In this document: in pieces, positions 1-8,709 of the stretch | How positions within the stretch are numbered: position 1 is the first letter of the stretch | Layout of the letters: the number at the start of each line of letters is the position of its first letter | Origin: Flaccisagitta enflata | Taxonomy: Eukaryota > Chaetognatha > Sagittoidea > Aphragmophora | Direction of reading: 5' to 3' | NCBI GenBank assembly: GCA_965153355.1 | Contig: OZ231126.1 | Coordinates: 49,352,001 to 49,416,000, forward strand | DNA: 64,000 bases | Notes under the pieces: generated by a model | Told to the model about the DNA's origin: nothing | Database searches by the model: none | The model's input: only the letters and a program-made list of their open reading frames with translations | Made by a program: the position numbers and the translations under genes

Positions 1-2
1 AA

Positions 3-104
3 TCATCGATTTATGAGACTGCAAATAACGATGAGGACAATGAAGACGATAAAATCGGGAGAAAGAATGCCGCCAACAGCCACGAGTTACCTGTCACTAT
101 GTAA
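3..104 (+). CDS. C-terminal end of an upstream gene (partial)
   Basis: The frame starting at base 3 is open to a TAA at 102-104 and gives about 33 residues, starting SSIYETANNDEDNEDD and ending HELPVTM. It is acidic and polar with RNY-rich codons, unlike the simple-sequence ORFs around it. The 5' part lies outside the window, so domain and function cannot be read. It could be the cytoplasmic tail of a membrane protein (a Tyr followed by acidic residues, compare the NPLY tail at 7788), but this is inference. The other two frames have poorer codon character. Confidence 0.5.
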   Translation, partial: SSIYETANNDEDNEDDKIGRKNAANSHELPVTM

Positions 105-263
105 ACTCAATTTTTTTTAATGAAGTAAGAAACAGGCCTTGACGCAAAATAGGTAAAATTCTTGGCCTTGATTTCACACAAAAACTTGTCAACATTTGTC
201 ATGTGTTACATCCATCTACCCTCGTTTTGTCTAATTGTCTGTCACTTGCCATCTCTTTAATTG

Positions 264-499
264 TGGACACGCAACTCTATAAGAGGCTTATATCCATTGG
301 TCCGTTGGTCCGTTGTTCCATTGGTCCGTCAGTCCATTGGTTTGTGAGTATGAGTCAAAAAGTGGAAAAACGCGCGTTTTAAATTTTTTTGGGTGTGTCT
401 GTGTTAGAAAGGGTGTTGGGTGGGGTGTTGGGTGTGGATGGGGGTTGGATACCCCTGCCCACCCATCCGCAACAATAATGTGACCCCGCATCACTTGTT
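264..499 (+). mobile_element. TH element copy, GTGAC-hairpin subtype
   Basis: The left end is a decayed hairpin (GTGGACACGCAACT) followed by CTATAAGAGGC, a TCCGTTGG-rich stretch, AAAGTGGAAAAACGCGCG, CCCCTGCCCACCC and CCGCAAC. The right end is GTGACCCCGCATCAC then TTGTT. The 26593 and 41374 copies share this right end; other copies end in a GGCC hairpin instead. Confidence 0.75.
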
Positions 500-811
500 A
501 ATTTGCAGGTTGCACTTAATAATGTCAGTCTGTTTCTTTCATCTCTTTGTTTCTAAGTATCTATATCAGTATCTATACGTCATTTCTCCTTCCACATGGC
601 ATGGCTAGATCAATCTGACAAGAACTACCTATAAGAAAGAAACAATTGTCATGGTAAACCATACAGAAAGTCGTGCTCGGCAATAAGGCATCCCGCCTTG
701 AAGGCATAGAATGAGTCGGTCCCTTCAAATGCCTTCTAGTGAAGCTTAACTGTACCCGCCTATAAGATCCAATAGGGTACTAATGAACGATCATCTGTGA
801 TCTTTTTTTTT
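500..811. other. No feature seen
   Basis: Unique-looking, moderately AT-rich sequence between two TH elements. I see no splice-bounded ORF or repeat. Confidence 0.5.
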
Positions 812-990
812 AGTTACGGACACGCAGCTCTATAAAGAGGCTTTGTCCGTCCCGTCCGTCAGCCCATCGAATCCCGTCCGTCCGTTGGTCAAATCGCGTC
901 GTGGTGATCGAGTTGGAAAGTGTGAAAAACGCGCATTTTCGCCCCTGCCCACCGTCTGCAACTGGTACTGGCCGTGTATCCGGCCTTGTT
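812..990 (+). mobile_element. TH element copy, GGCC-hairpin subtype
   Basis: It is preceded by a T run. The left hairpin is AGTTACGGACACGCAGCT (imperfect), followed by CTATAAAGAGG, CCGTCC repeats, GATCGAGTTGGAAAGTG, AACGCGCATTTTCGCCCCTG, and the right hairpin GGCCGTGTATCCGGCC then TTGTT. It shows the consensus order of the family and is slightly decayed. Confidence 0.85.
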
Positions 991-1017
991 AAGACTTTTT
1001 AAGCGGTCTTTTAAATC

Positions 1018-1100
1018 AGGGTTAGGGGCGGGTTTAGGGTTAGGGTTAGGGTTGGGGATAGTTTTAGGGTTAGGGACAGGGTTAGTGCTAAGGGTTAGCT
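1018..1100 (+). repeat. Degenerate TTAGGG-like tract
   Basis: There are several tandem GGTTAG/GGGTTAG units with variants (GTTGGGG, GTTTTAGGG, GGGACAGG). It looks like an interstitial telomere-like or simple G-rich repeat, not a chromosome end, since unique DNA lies on both sides. Confidence 0.6.
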
Positions 1101-1493
1101 GAGTTTTATGTATTACGGCCCGAAGCTTTTCGATTAAAGCTTTGCTCTGGCGGAGGATTCGGAAAGAAAAACAAAATCGTGCAGAGAATCATTCATTTTG
1201 TCCTTTGATAGTTGTTTGTATACTGGCAATAAGGCAACTTCATTATAAGACATAATTTTACCCTGCTCCTAGTTATGCTTAACTGAACATAAATAAATGA
1301 AGAGACATTTACAACATTGTGTGTGTTTCTAACTTCATCCTTGATAGGCTGCCAGACCATGTGAGACAGCTTTCCAAAGCGCGTTTTTAACATTCTCAGT
1401 AAACGGTCCATCGTCAGTGATACTAATGGTAATTCTAGTATTGTGATTGTAATAAAGAAATTCTAGTTTAACACTGCCATCTGGGGTGCCGGA
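1101..1493. other. No feature seen
   Basis: AT-rich; the ORFs on the minus strand here have no splice context or recognisable domain. Confidence 0.4.
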
Positions 1494-1618
1494 AATTATA
1501 GCGCCTCCAAAATAGCAGCCTCTAAAATAGCAAGCTCGGAAATAGCATGGCCGATTATAGCACACCGAGATTATAGCAGCTCTATTATAGCACAACGAGA
1601 TTATAGCAGCCCTATTTT
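1494..1618. repeat. Short tandem repeat built on 'ATTATAGCA / AATAGCA'
   Basis: Imperfect units of about 14-18 bp (ATTATAGCGCCTCC, AAATAGCAGCCTCT, GATTATAGCAC and similar) recur about eight times. It explains the Cys/Tyr-rich ORF on the opposite strand. Confidence 0.55.
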
Positions 1619-1910
1619 CACGAAAAAGAAGACAAGATAAAGCTGATATCATGCGAAGCTAAAGATATTACAGTAGTACTGATAATGATGTAAATGAAGA
1701 TGATGATGAAGAAATTATTGATCTTTATTCTTTAACGCGCTTTGGAATCAGCGCATTATGGCGCCACCCAAGTTCAGTCAACTACATATACATTATCAAT
1801 CATACTTCACCAAATGTCCTCGTTTACAAAAATAGATGAGGAGACATTTCCGACATTTGGACATTTAGAGTCAATCCAGCGATTCCCCGCTTTTGCCGCT
1901 TTGCCTTGCC

Positions 1911-1918
1911 TATAAATT
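1911..1918 (+). promoter_or_regulatory. Possible TATA-like box upstream of the VWA gene
   Basis: TATAAATT lies 187 bp before the ATG at 2098, downstream of CCCCGC and TTGCC motifs. It is weak evidence; such words are frequent in this AT-rich DNA. Confidence 0.2.
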
Positions 1919-2097
1919 GAATTAACCAAAACATCAATGAACCCCTATCATTCATTTCTACAAAAACTGCGCGCGAAATCCAAATCATTTCATTCAAATA
2001 AAGGCAAGCCAATTATTTAAAGATTCGGAAAAACACATTTTCATTTTTCTCTCAAAAAGTTTCAAAGAGAGCCGAAGATCAGAAGATAGGGTCTAAA

Positions 2098-2177
2098 ATG
2101 GATGAGCGTTGGATTCCACACAAGCAAGAAATGTTGATACTTGTAAAATTCCTCGTAACGTTGGTTGCGCTAAGCAG
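2098..2177 (+). CDS. VWA gene exon 1: start and signal peptide
   Basis: The ATG at 2098 is followed by MDERWIPHKQE and a hydrophobic run MLILVKFLVTLVALS typical of a signal peptide h-region; the second Met at residue 12 (2131) could also start it. The donor is AGCAG|GTTTGT, phase 2. I chose it because the phase and the Cys/NAT linker of exon 2 fit, and no competing leader lies between 105 and 2540. Confidence 0.6.
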
Positions 2178-2779
2178 GTTTGTTTAGTATAAACAAGCTA
2201 GTTCAAGCCTGAAATCGCGTGTGGGTGGGTTAAGGCAGTCAAATTGGACATTGGGCTGGTAGGTGATGCAAAAACTACCACAAAAGCCCGAAATGGCGAA
2301 GTGTAACGGACCGACCGACAGATCGACAGACAGACGGATGAACGGAGTCACAGAAGAGAAATTTTATAAAACGAGATGAGTAACGTAAACCCATGTTTGA
2401 AAATTTTTTGGATATCTGTTTATTAAAATGAGACCGATCTATCCGGTTATCAGGGCCTCGTTTTGGAGCAACACCCTCCCTAAGTTGGTGCGGGTTTTTT
2501 TTTCAGATAGCGTTTTTTAGGATGGTAATTCACAGGGTAGACAATCATCATCAGGGTAAATGCAACGCAGACGGAGGGCAAAAATGGCGAGAAAAGTGAA
2601 GAATTGTGCTTACTGGAAGATATTCAGGTTCATTGTGTTTTTGCTGTAGACTCCAGCAAAAGCCTCACAGACAAACAATTCAATTTGGCCATGGAATTTG
2701 TCGCCAATGTCACCAAATTTATGGGAAAGGTAAATGACAGAATGTGAATGTGTGTATCCAATTCGTTAATTCGTATATC

Positions 2780-2832
<53 letters not shown>

Positions 2833-5800
2833 ATTGTTGTTGTTGTTGTTGTTGTTGTTATTTGTTGTTGTTGTTGTTGCTGTTGTTGTTGTTGTTGTCT
2901 TGTGTGTGTATGTTATGTATGTATTCAAGAGCCCTGGACTGGCTGAACCTATATTAACTCGAGACAACCTCCCCCCCCTCCCCATTCTCTCTCCCTCCCT
3001 TAAATTCCTCTACCATCTTGCTAAAATGTTTCTCCTCTTGTATCATAATTTTTTTTAAAAATTTCAATCATGTGAAAGCAACATGTGGCCTGCTACATCT
3101 GTTAGTCATTCTGTCAGTCTGTAGATTGGTCCGTAATACTTTGCATGGTGATTGGTCTATTAGTCTGTTAGTCTGTTAGTCTGTTAGTCTGTTGGTCTGT
3201 TGGTCTGTTAGTTGGTCTGTTAGTCATTCTGTCAGTCTGTAGATTGATCCGTAATACTTTGCATGGTGTTTATAGATGTTTTTTGCAAGGTTATCATTTT
3301 TTATCACTGCCCACAAGCATGCTACTTAGGGATCCCTGTATTGGGTTTTATGTTTTTTTTTAGTCGCCTGCATGCAACTCTGTAACCCGCTATGTCCGTT
3401 GGTCTGTCGGTAACACCTTGCTTTTTCAGCGTTTTTGACATTTTTTGCATTACCATTCATGCTCAAATGCTTGGTTAGCCTTTTTTATCACTGCCCCTGC
3501 CCTCCTGCACGCGACTTTGGTAGCCGTGTATACGGCTTTATTTTTTTTACATTATTCTTTAGGAGAAAAAAAAATGATAGAAAAAATTTGTTTAATCAAA
3601 TGACGCCATACTAATGTTTATACTAATGATGATATGAATCGTATGATATATTCCATGATATATTTTTCAAGCAAGATAGTACAACTTTGACATTTTCAGA
3701 TTCGCAGCAGCCGACCGGCAAAAATGGGAATTGTTCAGTTTGCGAATGAAGTGTTTATGATGGTGCCGCTAAAAACGTCCAATAATTGGCAAAAGCTGGC
3801 CTTTAATTTGACGCAAACTTATATTCATGGCCGAGTAAGAAATGCGAGCTTAATCGGTCAGACCAACACGGAAAAAGCATTGAGGCACATGAGGCAGCAC
3901 CTTCAAATGGAACGAGACAGAACGTGAGTGAGCATTTCATTTACTTCATTGTCTTTCATTTTATTGCTATGTTACCATGACCATGACTATATTCATTCTT
4001 TCTGAACAGTTTCTAGTTCCCTAGAAGGGGCATGTTGCTCAGGGTCTGCTCGATAACCCTAGAATAATCAATTCATATTTTCTTTTTTTCCCTTGTTTTT
4101 GGTCATGCATGCTACGCGACTCTTTTGGTCTATTTTCGTTCTGTCCGTCGAACTCTCCGTTGGTCCGTCCGTAAAGATTGATGCTGGGTGGTTGGTTGGT
4201 CAAGCGTGGTAAGTAGTAAGCAGGTGGTGACTTTCTGTCTACTGTGTTCCGTCAGTCTCATTTGTGGATTTAGCTCGAATTTTTCGTTGCTGCTCCTGCC
4301 CAATTGTCTGACTACCCGTGCCCACCTGCAAGCGACTAGGGTTGTCACGTATTCTGCCTTCTTTACAAATTCAAACTGACTAATTGAATACCAACCGATG
4401 ATCCTCGAAAAAAGGCTGGCAAATATGACGGGCATGACGGCGGAAGAGTCCGTTCGAATCGTGAGTTTGGGCTTCGTGCTGACCGACGGACAAACGAAGA
4501 ACAAAAACGCTTTGCTGGAGGAAGTGGAGCTTCTTCGTCGTGAGAACGTGACTGTCTACAGCATCGGCGTCGGACAGGAATGCACCGTCGACACAGATGA
4601 AGACCAACTCGATTTGTGCGTCAACGGAACGGAATTGGAAATCATCGCCGGATCAACAAATCGAACGCACTGAGTCGATCAATACGAGCAACTCAAGGAT
4701 ATCATGCAGGTTGATCATGCAGGTTGATCAATACGAGCAACTCAAGGATATCATGCAGGTTGATCATGCAGGTTGATCAATATCAACAACTCAGGGATAT
4801 CATGCAGGTTGATCATGCAGGTTGATCATGCAGGTTGACCAATACAAACAACTCAGGGATATCATGCAGGTTGATCAGTGCAAACAACTCAGGGATAACA
4901 TGCAGGTTGATCAATACAAACAATTCAGGGATATCATGCAGATTGATCAGCATAAACAACTGAGGAATATAATGCAGGTTGATCAATATGAACAACTCAG
5001 AGATATTGTGCAGGTTGATCAATACGAACAACTCAGGGATACCATGCAGATTGATCAATATCATGCAGGCTTTGGTTGTTTGATGTGGGTTAATAAATGC
5101 GAACAACTCAGAGAATTGATGTAGGTTGATCAATATGAACAACTCAGAGACATCATGCAATAGTATTTAGGGATCGACTCAGAATGGATGTTTGCTAAGT
5201 TAGTTTTTTCTAAATAGAAAACTAGGGTGATGGGCATAGTAACTCGTCAGTGGGGGCTCACAAGGCCCCCTTCCATATTTCTCAGTTTAGGTATAGCAAG
5301 GGATATTGTTCTTGTACTTGTCATGAATAACTTTGGGATCCGAGATTCAGATTCATACAGTTAAAACCCGCTAAAACACAACAAAAATATTGGTCCCTTA
5401 TCATCCGCTACTGCGGGATTCAACTTAAAACCATGAAAAGACCCTCCAAAAACGGAAAAGAATGTAATGTGCCGACGGACCGACAACTCATTCGTCCGGT
5501 TCCTGGCTTTGTTATCAGGCGATTCTGGTCAAGGTTTGCGAGGATCTGAAATCGAATATGATGGTGATTATCGGGTTGGGGGCAGGCGCTCTGGCTGGCA
5601 TAATCATCATCTCCATCGTCGCCGTCGTCATCGTTTACGCAGTACAGGTAATTCATTACAAAACAAGGCCGGGTACAAAGCCACCCAAGTCGCGTGTGGG
5701 AGGGCAGGGGCGGTATGTGAGGTTATCAGAGAATTTGGGCAGGAGCCGTGTGTGGCCAAAGACCCCATATCGCCGAAAACGTAAAATTGGACGGACCGAC

Positions 5801-7089
5801 GGACGAACCAACATAACGGCCTGTACTGAAATGACTAAAACAAAAAAAAATCGAAATTCTCCGAGCAGTTCATGTTGTAAAGCTGTCTTGGGCTTCTATT
5901 GTCATCATTTTCAGCCCCAAAGTTTACATCTTGGTTGCCGCGCCTTACCCCTTGAACTTCCATGGGCCAATAGAAAACCAAAAATTTCAAATTGCTCAAA
6001 TCAAAATTTCGACTGTAGATTCGAAATTTGCATGAAAAACTGTCTGTTAAAAGTGCTTTTCTTTTATCAAAATTTCTTCGGAATCATTGTCAAAATCCAC
6101 GCTAAAGATTTTTAAATAAGGTAAGTTTAATGATTTTATAAAGAAATTAAAAGGAAAGGTATGTTTCCTAACATTTGACAGCACTTTTGACCATCTTCTA
6201 ATTGGAATATCAAAAAAACGAAAACACTTTCAAAATCTGCAGTCAGAATTGGAATTTGAGAACTTCGAAATTTTGGATTTTGTATAGGGGTAGGGATTAT
6301 AGAAGGTGAGGCGTGGCCACCTAAAAGCCAATATTGATTTCAGCCTGAGACAGACCCACAACATGATCTGCTCGGAGAATGTTAGTTTTATTGCTTTCTG
6401 TCATTTAGGTACAAGCTAAATTAACGAGCACGCGACTAGAAAAACAAAGACAAGTAGGCCAATAAGGTGCGACGTGTGGATCGTCGAACGAATGCGTTAC
6501 CGACAGACAGACCGACCGACAGACGGACAACCGTCCTACCGACCAACCGTCCGACCGACTTCAGCGAGAAAGTGAAAATGATGATACCAATCAAAATAAC
6601 CTATTAAGTGTAACAAACTGTCCATTTCTTTTGTTGCTCTTAATATTCAGCTTACCACTTGGATAACGCGTTTCCTATTGTCTGTGTCTGTGTCAGTCTC
6701 TGTCTCTCCCTTTCTATCTGTCTCTCTTCCCTCATTCTGTCTCTGTTTCAGTCTCCCTGTTTCTGGCGCTTTGTTTCTATCTTTTTGTCTTATCCTGTCT
6801 CTGTTTCTCACTTTCAAATGAGTCTTACTCGATCTCCTTTTCCTTTTTTTCCCTGCCGCTCTGCCTGCCATCCATTAAATACGTAGTCGCGGTCTCTGTG
6901 TCCTTGACAAAAGACACGATTGTGGTAACATAACAAATCATTCTCAGAATGTAATCCAGAAAACGGCTTTAACAATGACAATAACCAAAACATTAACACT
7001 GACAAGTCACAACATTATCTTTTATAAACAAAACACCATCTTTTAGAATAACAAAACAAAATGCAACAACTACAACAACAACAACAACT

Positions 7090-7128
<39 letters not shown>

Positions 7129-7575
7129 GCACAGCTCAGCAATCGCAAAAAGCGTGCAGGTGGTCAGCGGTACCCGTGCCCTGCTTAGGTAGGTCATGAT
7201 TGTAGTTGAGGGTGGGAGCAGGGCGGCGGCTTTCACAAAGGGAATTTTCTCCTTCTTCTCCTCCTCCATCCTCCCTCCCCCAACCTCCAGGCCCATATCT
7301 CACCCCCAAGGCCAATATCCCAGCCTTGAGGCCCAAATCCCAGTCTTGAGACCCAAATCTCAACCTCAAGGCCCAAATGGGAACCTTTGAGCCGCAAAGA
7401 TGGGATTTTGGCCTTAAGCTGGGATTTGGGCCTTGATGTTGGGATTTAGGTTTCAAGGTTAGGGATTTGGGCCTCAAGGCTGGCATAGGTCACCGATCCC
7501 TTTGTGGCCGCTGCCCAAAAACAACAGCAACAACAACAAAAACAGAAACAACAACAACAGAAAAAACAAACAAAA

Positions 7576-7635
<60 letters not shown>

Positions 7636-7788
7636 CTGTAATCTATGTAAAAAAAACAAATCATTTCTCAGGATGTGATCCGGAACAAAATGATGGCAGC
7701 TCAGTTGGCCGCGGACGCCGAAGCTTTGAAAAAGCGGCAATCGGTAAAAATCAATCCTCTGTATTCGGAACTGCAGCCAAACAAGTGA
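2098..7788 (+). CDS. Six-exon gene: single-VWA type I membrane protein, with an in-frame TGA
   Basis: Exons 2098-2177, 2555-2729, 3700-3923, 4415-4709, 5519-5647 and 7672-7788 join with matching phases (2, 0, 2, 0, 0) and sum to 1020 nt, exactly 340 codons with the final TGA. The order is: hydrophobic leader, a Cys-containing linker with a NAT site, a VWA domain of about 190 residues, a transmembrane helix, and a 38-residue tail with NPLY. The VWA keeps a full MIDAS: DSSKS, GQTNT and LTDG. The family binds ligands through a metal ion in extracellular adhesion; the ligand is unknown. Oddities: TGA at 4671-4673 (codon 246) just before the last VWA helix, a poor acceptor at 4414, and a minisatellite made from the exon-4 end. 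It could be a decaying gene, a truncated secreted form, or a sequence error. VWA identity is near certain; the exact exon set is inferred. Confidence 0.8.
2205..2345 (-). mobile_element. Decayed TH-like fragment in intron 1
   Basis: It has TCGCGTGTGGGTGGG, a long gap, then ACGGACCGACCGACAGATCG with ACAGACAGACGG, the CCGTCCGT part of a TH element read in reverse. Neither terminal hairpin is intact. Confidence 0.45.
2555..2729 (+). CDS. VWA gene exon 2: linker and first half of MIDAS
   Basis: The acceptor CATCATCAG precedes base 2555. In phase 2 it reads VNATQTEGKNGEKSEELCLL, then the first beta strand and DSSKS (the DxSxS part of the MIDAS), then a helix ending KFMGK. The donor AAG|GTAAAT at 2730 is strong. 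A tag at 2538-2540 closes this frame further upstream, so the exon cannot begin before 2541. Another acceptor, CGCAG before 2571, is in the wrong phase for exon 1. Confidence 0.75.
2777..2897 (+). repeat. (TTG)n microsatellite in intron 2
   Basis: About 40 TTG units with single interruptions (TTA at two places, TGC at one). It starts within 50 bp of the exon-2 donor. Confidence 0.95.
3100..3275 (+). repeat. Local duplication with GTTAGTCT tandem units
   Basis: A block TCTGTTAGTCATTCTGTCAG through ACTTTGCATGGTG occurs twice about 120 bp apart, separated by six GTTAGTCT/GTTGGTCT units. The TCCGT/TCTGT words suggest a derivative of a TH element. Confidence 0.65.
3362..3540 (+). mobile_element. 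TH element copy in intron 2, AGCC-hairpin variant
   Basis: After a T run come AGTCGCCTGCATGCAACT (imperfect hairpin), CCGTTGGTCTGTCGG, TTTTTCAGCGTTTTTGAC, CACTGCCCCTGCCC and CACGCGACT, ending in AGCCGTGTATACGGCT. The right stem is AGCCGT/ACGGCT where other copies have GGCCG/CGGCC, so both sides changed together. Confidence 0.75.
3700..3923 (+). CDS. VWA gene exon 3: VWA core with MIDAS Thr
   Basis: The acceptor TTTTCAG before 3700 is good. It reads IRSSRPAKMGIVQFANEV, the typical VWA strand after the first helix, and later NASLIGQTNTEKALRHM, where the Thr of GQTNT is the MIDAS threonine. The donor AAC|GTGAGT at 3924 leaves phase 2. Both splice sites are strong and the frame has no stop. Confidence 0.85.
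4110..4353 (+). mobile_element. Decayed TH element in intron 3
   Basis: It reads TACGCGACTCT, TTCTGTCCGTC, TTGGTCCGTCCGT, CTCGAATTTTTCG, CTGCTCCTGCCCA, CACCTGCAAGCGACT, GTTGTCACGTATTCTGCC. It ends about 60 bp before exon 4, so it may have displaced the original polypyrimidine tract, which would explain the weak acceptor at 4414. Confidence 0.6.
4415..4709 (+). CDS. VWA gene exon 4: end of VWA, interrupted by TGA
   Basis: It reads LANMTGMTAEESVRIVSLGF then VLTDGQT (MIDAS Asp), then ENVTVYSIGVG and ELEIIAGSTNRTH. TGA (4671-4673) follows, and the same frame continues VDQYEQLKDIMQ up to CAG|GTTGAT at 4710. Aligned by eye with ordinary VWA C-termini (IAG...RVFTV.NFD.L..I), TGA occupies exactly one residue position. 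Exon 5 supplies the next helix residues. The acceptor GAAAAAAG|G lacks a pyrimidine tract. If TGA is real, translation stops before the transmembrane helix. Confidence 0.7.
4674..5161 (+). repeat. 36-bp minisatellite derived from VWA exon 4
   Basis: About eleven units of 36 bp (TTGATCAATACGAACAACTC plus AGGGATATCATGCAGG), with a 13-bp short form TTGATCATGCAGG inserted three or four times near the left end and one damaged unit near 5055-5120. The unit is a multiple of three and reads VDQYEQLRDIMQ in the exon-4 frame; the reverse strand is also open. Each intact unit carries CAG|GTTGAT, so a splice donor is repeated along the array. Confidence 0.9.
5358..5425. mobile_element. Short pogo-like MITE remnant
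   Basis: TA then CAGTTAAAACCCGCTAAAAC on the left, GCGGGATTCAACTT on the right: the end sequences of the 60319 element, only 68 bp long. It is probably an internal deletion product. Confidence 0.5.
5519..5647 (+). CDS. VWA gene exon 5: last VWA helix and transmembrane segment
   Basis: The acceptor TTTGTTATCAG is pyrimidine rich; the donor CAG|GTAATT at 5648 is strong; phase 0 at both ends, 43 codons. It starts AILVKVCEDLKSN, the expected continuation of VDQYEQLKDIMQ with the closing Cys of a VWA domain. Then comes MMVIIGLGAGALAGIIIISI and VAVVIVYAVQ, a clear transmembrane helix with small-residue packing motifs (GxGxG). Confidence 0.85.
5662..5830 (-). mobile_element. Decayed TH element in intron 5
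   Basis: AACAAGGCCGGGTACAAAGCC, AGTCGCGTGTGGGAGGGCAG, ACGGACCGACGGACG. It begins 15 bp after the exon-5 donor. The hairpin ends are damaged. Confidence 0.6.
5831..6470. other. Intron sequence, no feature seen
   Basis: AT-rich. Some blocks (TTCAAATTGC, TTCGAAATTT) look weakly inverted between 5975-6095 and 6185-6290, perhaps an old MITE, but I cannot define ends. Confidence 0.35.
6475..6565 (-). repeat. ACCGACAGACCGAC-rich fragment (TH-like)
   Basis: About ten CCGAC/CAGAC words in tandem, as in the variable part of TH elements, without hairpin ends. Confidence 0.4.
6660..6880 (+). repeat. CT/GT-rich low-complexity tract
   Basis: TCTGT, CTCTC and TTTC words dominate. It explains the ORFs on both strands here. 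Confidence 0.7.
6938..6975 (+). repeat. Partial copy of the exon-6 acceptor region
   Basis: ACAAATCATTCTCAGAATGT followed by AATCCAGAAAACGG matches, with a few changes, the exon-6 junction at 7656-7690 (ACAAATCATTTCTCAGGATG then TGATCCGGAAC). The acceptor AG is kept but the following frame closes quickly, so this copy is probably not used. Confidence 0.6.
7062..7130 (+). repeat. (CAA)n microsatellite
   Basis: AACAACTACAACAACAACAA and further units, followed by CAGCACAGCTCAG. Confidence 0.95.
7157..7512 (+). mobile_element. GC-TIR element copy 1
   Basis: The left side is GGTCAGCGGTACCCGTGCCC then TGCTT, then GGGCGGCGGCTTTCACAAAG with GGAATTTTCTCC. The right end is CACCGATCCCTTTGTGGCCG then CTGCCC, the inverse of the left. 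Between them (7265-7470) is a tandem of roughly 20-bp units AGGCCCAAATCCCAGTCTTG and its inverse TGGGATTTGGGCCTTGA. It lies 160 bp before exon 6 of the VWA gene. Confidence 0.75.
7518..7636 (+). repeat. (CAA)n microsatellite, interrupted
   Basis: CAACAG/AAACAG variants on the left become pure CAA on the right. It ends 36 bp before the exon-6 acceptor and occupies the place of a normal pyrimidine tract. Confidence 0.95.
7672..7788 (+). CDS. VWA gene exon 6: cytoplasmic tail with NPLY, stop
   Basis: The acceptor CATTTCTCAG precedes 7672. Phase 0 continues from exon 5: DVIRNKMMAAQLAADAEALK, then KRQSVKINPLYSELQPNK and TGA. NPLY is an NPxY motif, known in receptor tails as a binding site for PTB-domain adaptors and endocytosis. 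GTAAAA at 7744 could act as an alternative donor after RQS. The tail is 38 residues, helical and charged at first. Confidence 0.75.
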   Translation, partial: DVIRNKMMAAQLAADAEALKKRQSVKINPLYSELQPNK

Positions 7789-7805
7789 CAAAACCGCCTC
7801 ATGGA

Positions 7806-8345
7806 AGACGATGCAGGGTGCTTGTGGGGGCGGGGTGGTGTTGGTGGGGGTTAGTGGTGGTGGTGGAGGAGAAAGTGGTGGTGGTGGTAGTGTAGAGGAA
7901 AGTTTTGCTGGTGGCGGTGCAGGCGGAGAAAGTGGTGGTGGTGGTTCGGGTGGTGGAGGATGCGAGGAGCTAGTGGTGCGGGTGGTGGTAGTTGGGAAGA
8001 TAGATGAGGTGGTGGTGGTGGTGGTGGTGGAAGATGATGCGCGGAGCTGCTGGTAGGGGGGGTTGTGGTGGAGGAGAAAGATAATGTGGATGTGATACGA
8101 GGGGCTAGTGGTGGGGCGTGGGGGTGGTGGTGGCAGAGGTGATAGTGATGGTGATGGAGGAGACAAAGATGGTGGTGGGTGAGGAGAAGAACGAGAAGAT
8201 GGTTGTGGAGAAGGTGTAAGCGGTGGTGAGTGAGGAGAAAGAGATGGAGAAGATAGAGATGGAATAGTGCTGGTAATGTAGATTGTAGGAGTGAGAGATT
8301 GTGGTTGAGCTGGTTGGGAGAAAAGAGGAGGCAGTGGTGTTGATG
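7806..8345 (+). repeat. GGT/GTG-rich minisatellite region
   Basis: Irregular units of about 25-35 bp built from GGTGGTGGT with GGAGGAGAAAG and GAGGCTAGTGG. It gives Gly-, Val- or Trp-runs on plus and Pro/Ser/Thr-runs on minus, so the long minus ORF here is a repeat shadow. A coding origin cannot be excluded. Confidence 0.75.
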
Positions 8346-8700
8346 GTTTAGAGATTGTACGCAAATGAGAAAGGTGGAAGTGGTTAAAGAGGAGCCAGTG
8401 GAGGCTGAAGATCAGTTAGTCATAAGGCAGAACAGCCAATTGTTTAATTCAACATTAACTAATTTTAAAAATATTGACCTCACCGAGATTGTCCAGCTTG
8501 ATCCAAAAAGATGCAATAACACTTATCATGTCCACTGATCCTGTTTCACTTTTAACTTATGTCATATTATTTTAAGAATTAATTCTCATTTGAATTTTTG
8601 TTCCCCTGAAAAAAGTTAATGCATATCATACATAGTAATCATCCCAGGAATCGAGTCTTTTAATCGAAATGGTTGGAGTAGGAGAAACGCAAGCCGCAGG
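8346..8700. other. Unassigned; small ORF at 8365-8538
   Basis: A 57-codon plus-strand ORF begins MRKVEVVKEEPVEAEDQLVI. Its first part is acidic and protein-like, its second part ordinary AT-rich sequence. There is no splice or domain support. It may be an unused coding relic. Confidence 0.25.
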
Positions 8701-8709
8701 TGATCATGG

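Noticed and set aside
1018-1100. TTAGGG-like tract as a telomere
   Set aside because: Short, degenerate and flanked by unique DNA and a coding end; at most an interstitial remnant.
4813-5160. Minus-strand 115-codon repeat ORF (INLHDIPELFVL)
   Set aside because: The plus strand of the same 36-bp units matches the VWA end in frame and position; the minus reading is the shadow.
4822-5161. CRISPR-like array
   Set aside because: Units are contiguous with no unique spacers, and the genome is eukaryotic.
7474-8364. 296-codon Pro/Ser/Thr-rich ORF on the minus strand
   Set aside because: It is the complement of the GGT-rich minisatellite and ends in a Leu run from the (CAA)n array; no splice sites or domain.
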